Of a stretch of DNA of 48,008 nt, positions 10,401 to 18,207 are shown piece after piece. Under the pieces are notes generated by a model that worked only from the letters and a program-made list of their open reading frames with translations, did not search any database and was not told the DNA's origin. How positions within the stretch are numbered: position 1 is the stretch's first letter; the number at the start of each line of letters is the position of its first letter. The translations under genes and the position numbers were made by a program. Source of the stretch: Oscillospiraceae bacterium (GTDB lineage: Bacteria; Bacillota; Clostridia; Lachnospirales; Lachnospiraceae); NCBI GenBank assembly GCA_021771715.1, contig JAETOO010000024.1, positions 1 through 48,008 on the forward strand, given 5' to 3'.

Positions 10401-11250
10401 TCAGCTTCTTGTTGAACTTGTACCGGCCCACCTTCGCGAGGTCGTAGCGGCGCGGGTCAAAGAACATGCTCATGATCAGGCTCTCGGCGCTCTCCACCGC
10501 GAGCGGCTCGCCCGGACGGATCTTCTTGTACAGCTCGAGCAGACCTTCCTCGTAGGAGTGCACGGGATCCTTCGCAATCGTTGCCACAATCTTCGGCTCC
10601 TCGCCGAATAACTCTATAATTTCCGCATCAGAACCGAAGCCGAGCGCGCGGATGAGATCCGTCACCGGTACCTTTCTGGTCCGGTCTACACGCACGTAAA
10701 AAACATCATTGGAGTCTGTTTCGTATTCCAGCCACGCACCGCGGTTCGGAATCACGGTACAGGAATACAGCTTTTTGCCGAGCTTGTCGTGAGCGATCGC
10801 ATAGTAGATGCCGGGAGAACGCACGAGCTGGCTGACGATGACACGCTCCGCGCCGTTGATCACGAACGTGCCGGTGGCCGTCATCAGCGGCAGATCACCC
10901 ATGAAAATCTCATGCTCACTGATCTCATCATTCTCTTTATTATGGAGGCGGACCTTGACCTTCAGCGGCGCCGCAAACGTAGCGTCACGCTCCACGCATT
11001 CCTCAATCGAGTATTTCGTATCATCCTCACACAGCTTGAAATCCACAAACTCAAGACTCAGCTTCCCGGCATAGTCTTCAATCGGTGAGATATCATCAAA
11101 GACTTCCCTGAGCCCTTCATCCAGAAACCACTGATAGGAGTCCTTCTGAACCTCAATAAGATTCGGCATCTCGAGAACCTCTTTCCGCCGCGAATAACTC
11201 ATACGAAATCCTTTACCATTTGTAATAGGACGTATCCTGTTTTTCTCCAT
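7405..11250 (-). CDS. rpoB: DNA-directed RNA polymerase subunit beta
   Basis: The beta subunit forms one pincer of the polymerase and binds rifampicin. The protein is 1281 residues from the ATG at 11248-11250, nine bases after AGAGGTG; the reading frame is open 34 codons further upstream but without a site. The rifampicin cluster reads [13 protein letters not shown] and [14 protein letters not shown], with the Gln, Asp, His and Ser residues of sensitive enzymes all present. The C-terminus is also acidic ([21 protein letters not shown] near the end). It has its own promoter at 11343-11372 and is separated from rplL by a terminator, unlike the read-through arrangement of E. coli. Confidence 0.98.
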   Translation of the reverse strand: MEKNRIRPITNGKGFRMSYSRRKEVLEMPNLIEVQKDSYQWFLDEGLREVFDDISPIEDYAGKLSLEFVDFKLCEDDTKYSIEECVERDATFAAPLKVKVRLHNKENDEISEHEIFMGDLPLMTATGTFVINGAERVIVSQLVRSPGIYYAIAHDKLGKKLYSCTVIPNRGAWLEYETDSNDVFYVRVDRTRKVPVTDLIRALGFGSDAEIIELFGEEPKIVATIAKDPVHSYEEGLLELYKKIRPGEPLAVESAESLIMSMFFDPRRYDLAKVGRYKFNKKLMLRNRIAGHTLAEDVIDPTTGEVLAEAGTLVSRELADVIQNAAVPYVMIATEERNVKVLSSMMVDLRTYVDCNPRELGITELVYYPALEKILEENDNIDDIKDAIHRSVHDLIPKHITKEDIIASINYNIHLEYGIGNDDDIDHLGNRRIRAVGELLQNQYRIGLSRLERVVRERMTTQEIEGISPQSLINIKPVTAAVKEFFGSSQLSQFMDQNNPLGELTHKRRLSALGPGGLSRDRAGFEVRDVHYSHYGRMCPIETPEGPNIGLINSLACYARINEYGFVEAPYRKIDKSDPKNPRVTDEVVYMTADEEDNYHVAQANEALDEDGHFVRKNVSGRYREETQEYERSMFDYMDVSPKMVFSVATALIPFLQNDDANRALMGSNMQRQAVPLLTTEAPVVGTGLEVKTAVDSGVCVVAKHAGVVERSESNRVIIRCADGTKDEYHLKKFARSNQSNCYNQRPIVFKGDRVEAGDVIADGASTANGEIALGKNPLIGFMTWEGYNYEDAVLLSEKLVMDDVYTSVHMEEYEAEARDTKLGPEEITRDVPGVGDDALKDLDERGIIRIGAEVRAGDILVGKVTPKGETELTAEERLLRAIFGEKAREVRDTSLKVPHGEYGIVVDAKVFTRENGDELAPGVNQAVRIYIAQKRKITVGDKMAGRHGNKGVVSRVLPVEDMPFLPNGRPLDIVLNPLGVPSRMNIGQVLEIHLSLAAKALGFNVSTPVFDGANEKDIMDTLELANDYVNLEWEEFKAKHEEELLPEVLDYLYENREHRALWHGVPISRDGKVLLRDGRTGEYFDSPTTIGHMHYLKLHHLVDDKIHARSTGPYSLVTQQPLGGKAQFGGQRFGEMEVWALEAYGASYTLQEILTVKSDDVVGRVKTYEAIIKGENIPESGIPESFKVLLKELQSLGLDVRVLRDDNTEVEIMESIDYGDTDLRSVIEGDRKYNNREEESFGRMGYSQQEFDGEELVDVEEDSEPQDDDYLELEETFDEE

Positions 11251-11342
11251 TGATGTTTCACCTCTGTTCTTTCTGCAGTCTGATTCAACTTTTGGGCATA
11301 GTAATACCGCAGGGCATACTCCTGCACAATAGTGCAACTTAT

Positions 11343-11372
11343 ACTCTAGCACAAGCGCATAAAGCGTGTCAA
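11343..11372 (-). promoter_or_regulatory. Sigma-A promoter of rpoB-rpoC
   Basis: Minus-strand TTGACA (11367-11372), an 18-base spacer and TAGAGT (11343-11348). An A-tract directly upstream gives the block AAAAAAAGCTTGACA, shared with the rplJ and rpmG promoters. The start of rpoB is about 95 bases downstream. Confidence 0.85.
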
Positions 11373-11430
11373 GCTTTTTTTACATAAAAATGTAAATCTT
11401 TTCGTTGGCCGGACAAACGATACAATTCAA

Positions 11431-11461
11431 AAAAGCGGGGAACTCCGTGTGGATTCCCCGC
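11431..11461 (-). terminator. Intrinsic terminator between rplL and rpoB
   Basis: GCGGGGAA (11435-11442) pairs with TTCCCCGC (11454-11461), with an inner TCC/GGA pairing. The A-run at 11429-11434 gives the U-tract on the minus strand. It lies 28 bases after the rplL stop and upstream of the rpoB promoter, so ribosomal and polymerase genes are largely uncoupled. Confidence 0.88.
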
Positions 11462-11489
11462 CCTGATGTCTCGATTCGGACTGTCTGAA

Positions 11490-11867
11490 TTACTTCAGAG
11501 TAACCTTTGCGCCCTCGCCCTCGAGCTTTGCCTTCAGCTCATCAGCCTCAGCCTTGGATGCGCCCTCCTTGATTACCTTCGGAGCGCCGTCTACGACTTC
11601 CTTAGCCTCCTTCAGGCCCAGGCCAGTTGCCTCACGGACAACCTTGATCACCTTAACCTTGTTCGGGCCAACCTCGGTCAGCTCTACGTCGAACTCGGTC
11701 TTCTCCTCAGCCTCCTCAGCTGCGCCAGCGCCTGCTGCTGCTACAACAACGCCTGCCGCTGCAGATACGCCAAACTCCTCCTCGCAAGCCTTTACCAGCT
11801 CGTTCAGCTCAAGTACGGTTAACTCTTTGATCGCTTCAATAAACTCAGCAGTTGTCAACTTTGCCAT
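11490..11867 (-). CDS. rplL: 50S ribosomal protein L7/L12
   Basis: The stalk protein that recruits translation factors, present as dimers on L10. The 125 residues show the N-terminal dimerisation domain ([17 protein letters not shown]), an Ala/Gly/Val-rich hinge around residues 36-55 and the C-terminal factor-binding domain ([23 protein letters not shown]). ATG at 11865-11867 follows AGGAGG by 8-9 bases; the open frame further upstream lacks a site. It follows rplJ by 154 bases and is closed by the terminator at 11431-11461. Confidence 0.97.
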   Translation of the reverse strand: MAKLTTAEFIEAIKELTVLELNELVKACEEEFGVSAAAGVVVAAAGAGAAEEAEEKTEFDVELTEVGPNKVKVIKVVREATGLGLKEAKEVVDGAPKVIKEGASKAEADELKAKLEGEGAKVTLK

Positions 11868-12021
11868 TTTATTTTCCTCCTGTTTTCTATGTTTTTGTGC
11901 ACGGGTCTTCCGCGCTTCCCTTCTGTGGGAAATCTGGTTCCGATTCATGTTTCCGAAGAAGCATGACGGTACGCGGTCAATCGACCGCCGCGGCAACGGA
12001 AATCCGTCCGCCGCCTGTCAC

Positions 12022-12531
12022 TTACTCAGCAGCCGGAGCCGGAGCCTCGCCCTTGGACTCAGCAATCTGATTAAGCACACGAGCGAGATTCGTGATCGGC
12101 GACTGGATGCTTCCAAGCAGTTTTCCAAGCAGTTCCTCTCTCGACGGAACGCTTGCCAGAGCTGCTACGCCCTTCTCGTCGTAGTAGTTGCCCTCTACGA
12201 CACCGGCAATCATCTTCATCGTCGGAGCCTGCTTCGCATACTTGGAAATGATTCTGGCCGGAGCTGTCGCGTCATCCTTGGAAATCGCAACGGCATTCGG
12301 TCCTTCCAGATGCTTGGTCAGCGGCTCACAGTCCGTGCCCTGGAATGCGAAGTTCATCATCGTGTTCTTGTATACCTTGTAGGTAACGCCAGCCTCACGC
12401 AGCTCCTTACGAAGCGCCGTGTCAGCCTCCACGGTGATTCCGCAATAGTTAACCAGAACAACAGCCTGCGCGTCCTTGATATTCTCAGAAATCTCAGCCA
12501 CAACCGGTTTCTTCAGTTCAACCTTTGCCAT
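12022..12531 (-). CDS. rplJ: 50S ribosomal protein L10
   Basis: L10 anchors L7/L12 dimers to the ribosome through its C-terminal helix and binds its own mRNA leader to control the operon. The 169-residue protein starts MAKVELKKPVVAEISENIKDAQ at ATG 12529-12531, preceded by AAGGAGGTG about 10 bases away. The open frame continues upstream through the leader RNA, but that part is not coding. It has its own promoter (12704-12733) and an L10 leader with attenuator hairpin. rplL follows on the same transcript. Confidence 0.97.
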   Translation of the reverse strand: MAKVELKKPVVAEISENIKDAQAVVLVNYCGITVEADTALRKELREAGVTYKVYKNTMMNFAFQGTDCEPLTKHLEGPNAVAISKDDATAPARIISKYAKQAPTMKMIAGVVEGNYYDEKGVAALASVPSREELLGKLLGSIQSPITNLARVLNQIAESKGEAPAPAAE

Positions 12532-12580
12532 GAATGGTGCACCTCCTTGTAGATTTGAGTGTACCGCCGTATAAACAGGA

Positions 12581-12697
12581 AATAAGAAACCCCTCTGCGC
12601 ACAGAGGGGTAGTCCAATTCTTCCGTAGAATCTTATACTCCTCGGCAGGCGTTTTCTCCTTATGCCTCGCGGCACCTGCTGTCTTCGGCAGTCATCG
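12581..12697 (-). promoter_or_regulatory. L10 ribosomal protein leader with attenuator
   Basis: The transcript between the rplJ promoter and rplJ carries the conserved L10-leader halves GACAGCAGGTGCC (minus strand, 12671-12683) and CGCCTGCCGAGG (12640-12651), which form the L10/L12-binding kinked stem. They are followed by ACCCCTCTG/CAGAGGGGT (12589-12610) and TTCTTATTT, an attenuator hairpin. In Firmicutes this element lets excess L10(L12)4 shut down rplJ-rplL. Recognition is from the conserved sequence; the structure was not folded by program. Confidence 0.85.
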
Positions 12698-12703
12698 TGT
12701 GAT

Positions 12704-12733
12704 ACTATAACATATTCATCAAAAGCTTGTCAA
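12704..12733 (-). promoter_or_regulatory. Sigma-A promoter of rplJ-rplL
   Basis: Minus-strand TTGACA (12728-12733), an 18-base spacer and TATAGT (12704-12709), preceded by an A-tract in the block AAAAAAAAGCTTGACA. Confidence 0.88.
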
Positions 12734-12750
12734 GCTTTTTTTTACGCAGA

Positions 12751-12781
12751 AATCCCCCGAAGCGCGCACCTTCGGGGGATT
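12751..12781 (-). terminator. Strong hairpin after rplA, without U-tract
   Basis: AATCCCCCGAAG (12751-12762) pairs perfectly with CTTCGGGGGATT (12770-12781) 18 bases after the rplA stop. On the minus strand it is followed by an A-run, not a U-run, so it is either a poor terminator, an mRNA 3'-end stabiliser, or a terminator helped by NusA/Rho. It sits directly upstream of the rplJ promoter. Confidence 0.55.
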
Positions 12782-12798
12782 CCATTGTCCTGTGAGGT

Positions 12799-13491
12799 TT
12801 AAGCCAGCTTCACCGGGTTCAGCTTCACGCCAGGTCCCATCGTCGGAGCGATTGTCACGCTCTTCAGGAACTGACCCTTTACAGCCGCCGGTCTTGCCTT
12901 GTTAATTGCCTCAATAAGCGTCTGGAAGTTGTCCGCTAACTGCTCCTCTGTGAAAGAAGCTTTTCCAATTGGCACATGAATGATGTTCGTCTTGTCCAAT
13001 CTGTATTCAATCTTACCAGCCTTGATATCGTTGACAGCCTTCGTCACATCCATCGTAACGGTGCCTGCCTTCGGGTTCGGCATCAGGCCCTTCGGTCCAA
13101 GGATACGGCCCAGACGTCCTACCACGCCCATCATGTCCGGTGTAGCGACTACTACGTCGAAATCGAGCCAGCCCTCGTTCTGGATCTTCGGGATCAGCTC
13201 CTCAGCGCCAACGAACTCAGCGCCTGCAGCCTTTGCCTCGTCCGCCTTCGCGTTCTTCGCGAATACGAGGACGCGCACCGTCTTACCGGTACCGTGCGGG
13301 AGAACGACCGCGCCGCGGATCTGCTGATCTGCGTGACGTCCGTCACAGCCTGTTCTGATATGAACTTCGATTGTCTCATCAAATTTTGCTACCGCAGCCT
13401 TCTTGGCCAGCGCGATCGCATCGTTTACATCGTAGAGTGTTGCACGGTCGATCGCCTTTGCAGCCTCAACGTATTTCTTTCCTCTTTTCAT
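12799..13491 (-). CDS. rplA: 50S ribosomal protein L1
   Basis: L1 forms the mobile stalk at the E site. The 230-residue protein begins [16 protein letters not shown] and contains the typical segments [25 protein letters not shown] and [24 protein letters not shown] at 13489-13491 follows AGGAGG by about 9 bases. It is 53 bases downstream of rplK in the L11 operon and is followed by the hairpin at 12751-12781. Confidence 0.97.
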   Translation of the reverse strand: MKRGKKYVEAAKAIDRATLYDVNDAIALAKKAAVAKFDETIEVHIRTGCDGRHADQQIRGAVVLPHGTGKTVRVLVFAKNAKADEAKAAGAEFVGAEELIPKIQNEGWLDFDVVVATPDMMGVVGRLGRILGPKGLMPNPKAGTVTMDVTKAVNDIKAGKIEYRLDKTNIIHVPIGKASFTEEQLADNFQTLIEAINKARPAAVKGQFLKSVTIAPTMGPGVKLNPVKLA

Positions 13492-13544
13492 ATTAAATAA
13501 CCTCCTGGTGGTGTTTGCGGGAATAACCCTCCCACTTGTTCAAT

Positions 13545-13970
13545 TTATTCCTCAACCGTGATACCCATGCTGCGTGCGGTACCTGCGATCATGCTCATAG
13601 CTGCCTCTACGCTGCCTGCATTCAGATCCGGCATCTTCATCTCAGCGATCTCTCTGACCTTGTCCTTGGAGATCGTCGCTACCTTCGTCTTGTTCGGAAC
13701 GCCCGAACCGGACTTGATGTTGCATGCCTTCTTCAGAAGAACGGCTGCCGGCGGAGTCTTTGTGATGAAGCTGAAGCTTCTGTCCGCGTAAACCGTGATG
13801 ACTACCGGGATGATCAGATCACCCTTGTCCGCGGTTCTCGCGTTGAACTCCTTCGTAAACTGAACAATATTCACACCATGCTGACCAAGAGCCGGTCCAA
13901 CTGGCGGTGCTGGTGTTGCCTTTCCAGCAGGAATCTGTAATTTAATATAACCTGTTACCTTTTTTGCCAT
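13545..13970 (-). CDS. rplK: 50S ribosomal protein L11
   Basis: L11 binds the GTPase-associated centre of 23S rRNA and is needed for stringent-response signalling. The 141-residue sequence [35 protein letters not shown] is diagnostic. ATG at 13968-13970 follows AGGAGGTG by 6 bases; a GTG three codons upstream lies inside the ribosome binding site. The 104-base leader after nusG contains a GGGAG/CTCCC hairpin (about 13996-14012) that could be the L1 control site, though this is not proven. Confidence 0.97.
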   Translation of the reverse strand: MAKKVTGYIKLQIPAGKATPAPPVGPALGQHGVNIVQFTKEFNARTADKGDLIIPVVITVYADRSFSFITKTPPAAVLLKKACNIKSGSGVPNKTKVATISKDKVREIAEMKMPDLNAGSVEAAMSMIAGTARSMGITVEE

Positions 13971-14074
13971 GTCAGGCACCTCCTATGTGGTAATGTCGGG
14001 AGTGCTCCCTCCCACGTCCGACGGACTGCTCCGCGGAAGATTAACTGCTACATGCTTCGGAATCGACTGCCCCT

Positions 14075-14590
14075 TTAAGCCTTGCGGACCTCGGTGAAAC
14101 TGATCTCTACCGGTGTCTCACGGCCAAACAGTTCAACATTGATTGTAACGATCTGCTTGCTCTGGTTGATGGACTGCACCACACCGACCGTATCCTTCCA
14201 TACGCCGCTGATCACAGTCACCATATCTCCCTCTGCAAACTCTACGGAAATATTGTCCGCCTGGATGCCCAGGTTGAACATCTCCGTGTCAGTAAGCGGT
14301 ACCGGCTTCGAGCCCGGGCCAACAAATCCCGTGACACCACGCGTGTTTCTGACAACGTACCAGGTATCATCGTTCATAATCATGTTGAGAAGCACATAGC
14401 CCGGAAACATCTTCTTCTGAACTGTTCTCTTCACACCATTTTTCACTTCTACAACATCCTGAAGCGGCACACGTACCTCCAGGATCTGGTCCTCCAGATG
14501 CCTGTTCTCGATGGTCTTCTCGATGTTGGCCTTAACCTTGTTCTCATACCCGGAATAGGTATGGACTACATACCAGCATGCTTCTGCCAT
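14075..14590 (-). CDS. nusG: Transcription termination/antitermination factor NusG
   Basis: NusG binds the polymerase clamp and affects pausing, termination and coupling. The NGN domain begins WYVVHTYSGYENKVKANIEKTI and includes FPGYVLLNMIMNDDTWYVVRNTRGVTGFVG; the KOW domain is around EFAEGDMVTVISGVWKDTVGVV. I chose ATG at 14588-14590 (171 residues), preceded by AAGGGTGA. Another in-frame ATG at 14612-14614 directly after the secE stop would add eight residues but lacks a clear site. It lies in the order secE-nusG-rplK-rplA. Confidence 0.95.
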   Translation of the reverse strand: MAEACWYVVHTYSGYENKVKANIEKTIENRHLEDQILEVRVPLQDVVEVKNGVKRTVQKKMFPGYVLLNMIMNDDTWYVVRNTRGVTGFVGPGSKPVPLTDTEMFNLGIQADNISVEFAEGDMVTVISGVWKDTVGVVQSINQSKQIVTINVELFGRETPVEISFTEVRKA

Positions 14591-14615
14591 ACAATCACCC
14601 TTGTCCTCACTCATC

Positions 14616-14831
14616 TTAGAAACTGATATTCACCAGAATGTCGACGCCGTACTGGAAAATGAAGTCCAGCACTGCAATGATCATTCCGAGTACGATAGAA
14701 ACGGCAACAACGGCACCGGTCTGCTTTACCAGCGACTTGCGGTCCGGCCATATGATCTTCTTGAACTCAGCTTTCAGGCCGTCAAACCAGCTCTTCTTTG
14801 TCTTCGAGCTTTTTTCTGCTTTCTCTGCCAT
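14616..14831 (-). CDS. secE: Preprotein translocase subunit SecE
   Basis: SecE clamps SecY in the Sec channel. The 71 residues have a basic N-terminus, the amphipathic segment WFDGLKAEFKKIIWPDRKSLVKQT and one transmembrane helix (about 41-64), the short single-helix form usual in Firmicutes. ATG at 14829-14831 follows AAGGAAGTGG. It is 30 bases downstream of rpmG and abuts nusG. Confidence 0.95.
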   Translation of the reverse strand: MAEKAEKSSKTKKSWFDGLKAEFKKIIWPDRKSLVKQTGAVVAVSIVLGMIIAVLDFIFQYGVDILVNISF

Positions 14832-14861
14832 ATTTCCACTTCCTTTGCACGAATCTACCGA

Positions 14862-15011
14862 TTATTTCGTTTCCTTGTGTAATGTGTGTCTCTTGCAGAA
14901 ACGACAGTACTTCTTCGTCTCCATTCTGTCCGGATGAGTCTTCTTATCCTTTGTCATGTTGTAATTACGCTGCTTACAATCTGTACATGCCAATGTGATC
15001 CTTACGCGCAC
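14862..15011 (-). CDS. rpmG: 50S ribosomal protein L33, zinc-binding form
   Basis: A 49-residue protein with GTG start (15009-15011) after GAGGTGG. The translation begins [17 protein letters not shown], continues [13 protein letters not shown] and ends [17 protein letters not shown], which is L33. Two CxxC pairs (Cys9/Cys12 and Cys36/Cys39) make it the zinc-ribbon form; many Firmicutes also carry a zinc-free paralogue used under zinc shortage. It is the first gene of the rpmG-secE-nusG-rplK-rplA transcript. It is easily missed because of its size and GTG start. Confidence 0.95.
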   Translation of the reverse strand: MRVRITLACTDCKQRNYNMTKDKKTHPDRMETKKYCRFCKRHTLHKETK

Positions 15012-15110
15012 AACTTCCACCTCGCTCTCCTGTTTGATTTACGTCAGCAGCGGACGCTGCCGTCTTTTGTTTTAGGCACAAAAAAAAAGCCTGCTTCCAT
15101 ACGCTCGTAC

Positions 15111-15140
15111 AGTGTAGCACGAATGTGGGGAGGTCGTCAA
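15111..15140 (-). promoter_or_regulatory. Sigma-A promoter of the rpmG-secE-nusG-rplKA operon
   Basis: Minus-strand TTGACG (15135-15140), an 18-base spacer and TACACT (15111-15116), preceded by the A-tract block AAAAAAAGCTTGACG. The leader downstream contains an unusual run of nine T (minus strand, about 15080-15088). Confidence 0.82.
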
Positions 15141-15262
15141 GCTTTTTTTGCAGGATCCGGGGATTTTCGCGGGGGACTCCGGAAAAAAGGGACGCGCAGC
15201 CCGGATGAAAAGATTACAGGGCAGCCGGAAGGCTCTGAGCTGCCGTCTGTCCCCGGCTTTGG

Positions 15263-15745
15263 TCATAAATAGTGGAGTGAAAATTCCGCCGGACGGCCCT
15301 CCCGTATCTCCATCGTGGCGTAGCTCGGTCTGCGGCCGTCCTGGCGCGGGAACGAGAGACTGCCGGGATTCAGGATTGTGAGCTCCGGATCGCTCTGGTC
15401 AAGCACCGGGCGGTGCGTGTGGCCGTACATGGCAACATTACAGCCGTTTACCCTGGCCTCCTCCACGAGATCGCGCGTGCCGACAGAGACGTAGTAGTAG
15501 TGGCCGTGCGTGAGCAGAATCCGGGACGAGCCCAGGTCTATGATCTGTACCTTGGGCAGACGACAGAAAAAGTCGCAGTTTCCCGCCACCATGTAGGTCG
15601 GGCAGGTCACGAGCGACTGGATGGCCTGCTCCCCGCTCTCGGAATCTCCCAGATGGATCAGGCAATCGGGCATTCCATTCTCATCCAGTACCCGTTTCAG
15701 ATTCTCCTCATGGCCATGCGTATCGCTGACAATCAGTACTTTCAT
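15263..15745 (-). CDS. YfcE/MJ0936-type metallophosphoesterase
   Basis: A 160-residue calcineurin-like phosphodiesterase. The metal-binding motifs are present in order: DTHGH (8-12), GD near LIHLGDSESG, GNCD, THGH and GHTH, ending with the NPGSL motif typical of the YfcE/YsnB group. Substrate unknown; such enzymes cleave phosphodiesters such as bis-pNPP or cyclic nucleotides in vitro. ATG at 15743-15745 follows GGGGGAAAAGGA; the extra upstream TTG codon is unlikely. It lies 29 bases downstream of rdgB, probably one transcript. A second member of the family is at 19364-19906. Confidence 0.88.
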   Translation of the reverse strand: MKVLIVSDTHGHEENLKRVLDENGMPDCLIHLGDSESGEQAIQSLVTCPTYMVAGNCDFFCRLPKVQIIDLGSSRILLTHGHYYYVSVGTRDLVEEARVNGCNVAMYGHTHRPVLDQSDPELTILNPGSLSFPRQDGRRPSYATMEIREGRPAEFSLHYL

Positions 15746-15774
15746 ATCCTTTTCCCCCAAGTTTGCATTTTTAT

Positions 15775-16371
15775 TCAGAGAATATCCGCCAGCTGCTCCT
15801 TCATCGCGCGGAGCGCCTTGCCGCGGTGGCTCAGCTCATTTTTCTGCTCCGGCGAGATCTCCGCCGATGTAAGGCCATACTCCGGCAGGTAGAAGATCGG
15901 GTCGTAGCCGAAGCCGTTCTCTCCCCGGATCTCATGCGCGATCACGCCCTCCATCGCGCCGCGGCTCGTCAGGATCCTGCCGTCCGGCAGCGCGCACGCG
16001 ATCGCACAGACGAAGCGCGCCGTCCGCTGCTCCTCCGGCACGCCCTCCAGCTTCTCGATCAGCGCGGTATTCTTGATATCGTAGGAGGTATCCTCCCCCA
16101 TAAAACGGGCCGAGTAGATCCCAGGCGCGCCGCCCAGATAGTCAATCTCCAGCCCCGAATCGTCCGCCAGCGCGATCTCTCCGGTCAGCTCCATGACGGC
16201 ACGGGCCTTTATGACGGCATTTTCCTCAAAGGTGCTGCCGTTCTCCTCAATCTCTGCAGCGACCCCCGCCTCCTTCATGGAAACGACAGGGAGCGGCAGG
16301 TCTGAGAGAATCATCCGAATCTCCTTCATCTTTCCGGCATTGCCGGTAGCAAACAAAATACGCTTTTCCAC
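15775..16371 (-). CDS. rdgB: XTP/dITP diphosphatase (RdgB/HAM1)
   Basis: Hydrolyses XTP, dITP and dHapTP to monophosphates and keeps non-canonical purines out of nucleic acids. The 198-residue sequence shows the family motifs ILFATGNAGKMKEI at the N-terminus, ADDSGLEIDYLGGAPGIYSARFMGE in the middle and SHRGKALRAM near the C-terminus. The start is GTG at 16369-16371, nine bases after TGAGGAG; the frame stays open 46 codons upstream, but the GTG gives the normal family length. It is co-directional with the downstream phosphoesterase. Confidence 0.93.
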   Translation of the reverse strand: MEKRILFATGNAGKMKEIRMILSDLPLPVVSMKEAGVAAEIEENGSTFEENAVIKARAVMELTGEIALADDSGLEIDYLGGAPGIYSARFMGEDTSYDIKNTALIEKLEGVPEEQRTARFVCAIACALPDGRILTSRGAMEGVIAHEIRGENGFGYDPIFYLPEYGLTSAEISPEQKNELSHRGKALRAMKEQLADIL

Positions 16372-16487
16372 GACTGCAATCTCCTCACACACTTCATTGG
16401 CACACAATACACAAAATGCGATACGGCTCTCCCCGAATATCATATGCGCTGCGCACACCGGCGGGAAAGCCTCATTAAATCGCGGAT

Positions 16488-16516
16488 AGTATAGCACAAA
16501 AGGCCGCACGCTGTAA
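16488..16516 (-). promoter_or_regulatory. Probable promoter of rdgB
   Basis: Minus-strand TATACT (16488-16493) with a weak TTACAG (16511-16516) at 17 bases, about 115 bases upstream of the GTG start. Confidence 0.5.
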
Positions 16517-16542
16517 ATATATTTCTGGGCGTCACGATTCCA

Positions 16543-18207
16543 TCACATTTTAATTTTTTTGACGTAGGCTTTCAGGCAGACGTTTGAGCCGTAGACCGTC
16601 TCCGTACACGTCCAGTTCTCCCCGTCGTGGCTGATATAGCCGCGTTTTCCCTCGAGCGTGACGTTCTGCGTGTAGTCATCGGACGAGTACTCGACGGCGG
16701 CCGGATGGGTGCTGCCCGGTATGTGGAGCTTCGCTATGACCAGAAACGCCTCCCCGGCTGCCAACGCCATCGGCTGCTCCAGGTCGACGGTGTAATAGCC
16801 CGGCCGGTCAAAAGAGGCGGACTGCAGAAAGATTCGCTCGTCCGGGGCCGATTCCCGCACGAGATAGAGATCGCAGACCGTGCTCCGGCCGGTCGCGTAG
16901 AGGCCGACCGCCGCCAGGGACTCCTCCTCCTTCGCGCGATACTGGTTTGCAATCCAGCAGTCCTCGTCGCCGTAGCCCTGGCTGCCCTGCCAGCCGCAGT
17001 CATCCGTCTGGTAAATCGCGTCATAATTGTCAACCGGCTCGACGCGCGTATACGCAATCGCAGTGCGGCCGATGTTGGCATCCGCGTACGAGACGTAAAA
17101 GATTCCGCCCTCGCCGAACGCATCACCCCAGGTGTTCTGGCAGATCCAGGCTCCGTCCTCATCCGGAACCTCCCGGAACAGAAACCTAGAATAGCTGTCA
17201 TCCCAGCCAAGAATGATGATGTCGTGGTCCTGCACGCACTCCTCGGAACAATAGTACGCAGACGTAAACGCGTGATAACGCGTCTCAGTCGGCGCGGTCT
17301 CCTTTCGGTTCATATACAGGGAGGTCTGCACCGCCCCGCAGTCCAGAATGGCCGCCTTGATCTCCTCCCGCGACGCTTCCCCGAGCAGCTGCATCTCCTG
17401 CACATGAACCGCCGGCTGCCGGCTATCCTGAAAACACTCGTCCTTGCGGCCCTCTGAAACATCCTCATCTTTGCGACTGCCCAAAGCGTTCTCGTCTTCA
17501 CGGCTATTCAGAACGTTCTCATCTTCACAGCTGTTCGAAGCGTTCTCATTTTCACAGCTATTCTGAGCGTCCTCATCTTCACAATCTTCCAAAGAACTCT
17601 CATCTTTATAAGAATCCCTCTCCGCCACCGGCCCCTGCCAGCCGCTCAGGTACGCCATCACCATCAGGTAGTCTCCACCCTCTTCGGCGGGCACAGAAAA
17701 CGCATTGCAGGACGCCATATGATCAGCAGAAAATACGATACGATCCTCCGGCAGCAGCGATGATTCGAGCGCCGACGCCGCAGCCAGCGCCCAGCACGTC
17801 CGATCGGAGCCCTGACTCCTCACAACGGGTCTGCGACCTGCATCGACAGAGTTGTAACAGGGAGGGATTTTCCAAAATACAGGATCCACATCTGACAAAA
17901 ATCGCCTGAACTCCACCTGTCCACCTTCAATCAGCCGATCGTCCGACGCATCTGTACTCACAACCGATCGACTCAGCCAATCTCCCGCTGTCTCCGAACC
18001 GATCCATGCTACATATTCCGCCGCCTCCGAACCGATTCGTGCTGCATATCCCGCCAGCCCTGAACCGGCCCGGGCCGCATAGCCCGCCGCCTCCGAACCG
18101 ATTCGTGCTGCATATCCCGCCGGCCCTGAACCGCCCCATGCCGGACCTCCCGCCGCTGCCACAACCGCGCATCCCAGCATTCCCGTCAAAACTCTCGCGT
18201 ATCTCAA
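16543..18207 (-). CDS. Secreted papain-like (C1A) peptidase with lectin-like C-terminus and two internal repeat arrays
   Basis: A 554-residue exported protein. Residues 1-25 look like a signal peptide (MRYARVLTGML, then an Ala/Gly-rich core). The peptidase domain has Gln132 and Cys138 in RSQGSDRTCWALAAASALE, His328 in DHDIIILGWDD and Asn358 in QNTWGDAFGEGG, a complete catalytic set (the usual NSWG is NTWG). The C-terminal part (from about 415, AVGLYATGRSTVCDLYLVRE) resembles the lectin-like domain that follows papain domains in clostridial surface proteins. Two tandem arrays are unusual: four 11-residue units (30-73) after the signal peptide, and about five 9-residue acidic units (209-257) inserted between catalytic Cys and His. 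TTG at 18205-18207 follows GGAGAGGG and overlaps the stop of the methyltransferase gene (TTGA). No sortase motif or transmembrane anchor is visible. Confidence 0.82.
   Translation of the reverse strand: MRYARVLTGMLGCAVVAAAGGPAWGGSGPAGYAARIGSEAAGYAARAGSGLAGYAARIGSEAAEYVAWIGSETAGDWLSRSVVSTDASDDRLIEGGQVEFRRFLSDVDPVFWKIPPCYNSVDAGRRPVVRSQGSDRTCWALAAASALESSLLPEDRIVFSADHMASCNAFSVPAEEGGDYLMVMAYLSGWQGPVAERDSYKDESSLEDCEDEDAQNSCENENASNSCEDENVLNSREDENALGSRKDEDVSEGRKDECFQDSRQPAVHVQEMQLLGEASREEIKAAILDCGAVQTSLYMNRKETAPTETRYHAFTSAYYCSEECVQDHDIIILGWDDSYSRFLFREVPDEDGAWICQNTWGDAFGEGGIFYVSYADANIGRTAIAYTRVEPVDNYDAIYQTDDCGWQGSQGYGDEDCWIANQYRAKEEESLAAVGLYATGRSTVCDLYLVRESAPDERIFLQSASFDRPGYYTVDLEQPMALAAGEAFLVIAKLHIPGSTHPAAVEYSSDDYTQNVTLEGKRGYISHDGENWTCTETVYGSNVCLKAYVKKIKM
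17437..17583 (-). repeat. 27-bp tandem repeat coding for acidic 9-residue units
   Basis: About five consecutive 27-base units encode CEDEDAQNS, CENENASNS, CEDENVLNS, REDENALGS and RKDEDVSEG. The units drift in order from Cys-first to Arg-first. They sit inside the papain-like domain between the catalytic Cys and His. Confidence 0.9.
17989..18120 (-). repeat. 33-bp tandem repeat coding for 11-residue units
   Basis: Four consecutive units encode AGYAARIGSEA, AGYAARAGSGL, AGYAARIGSEA and AEYVAWIGSET just after the signal peptide of the papain-like protein. Units one and three are identical in protein, which points to recent unequal copying. Confidence 0.9.

Noticed and set aside
17437-17583. 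Possible CRISPR-like array
   Set aside because: The 27-base units are directly adjacent without spacers and in frame with a protein, so they are coding repeats.
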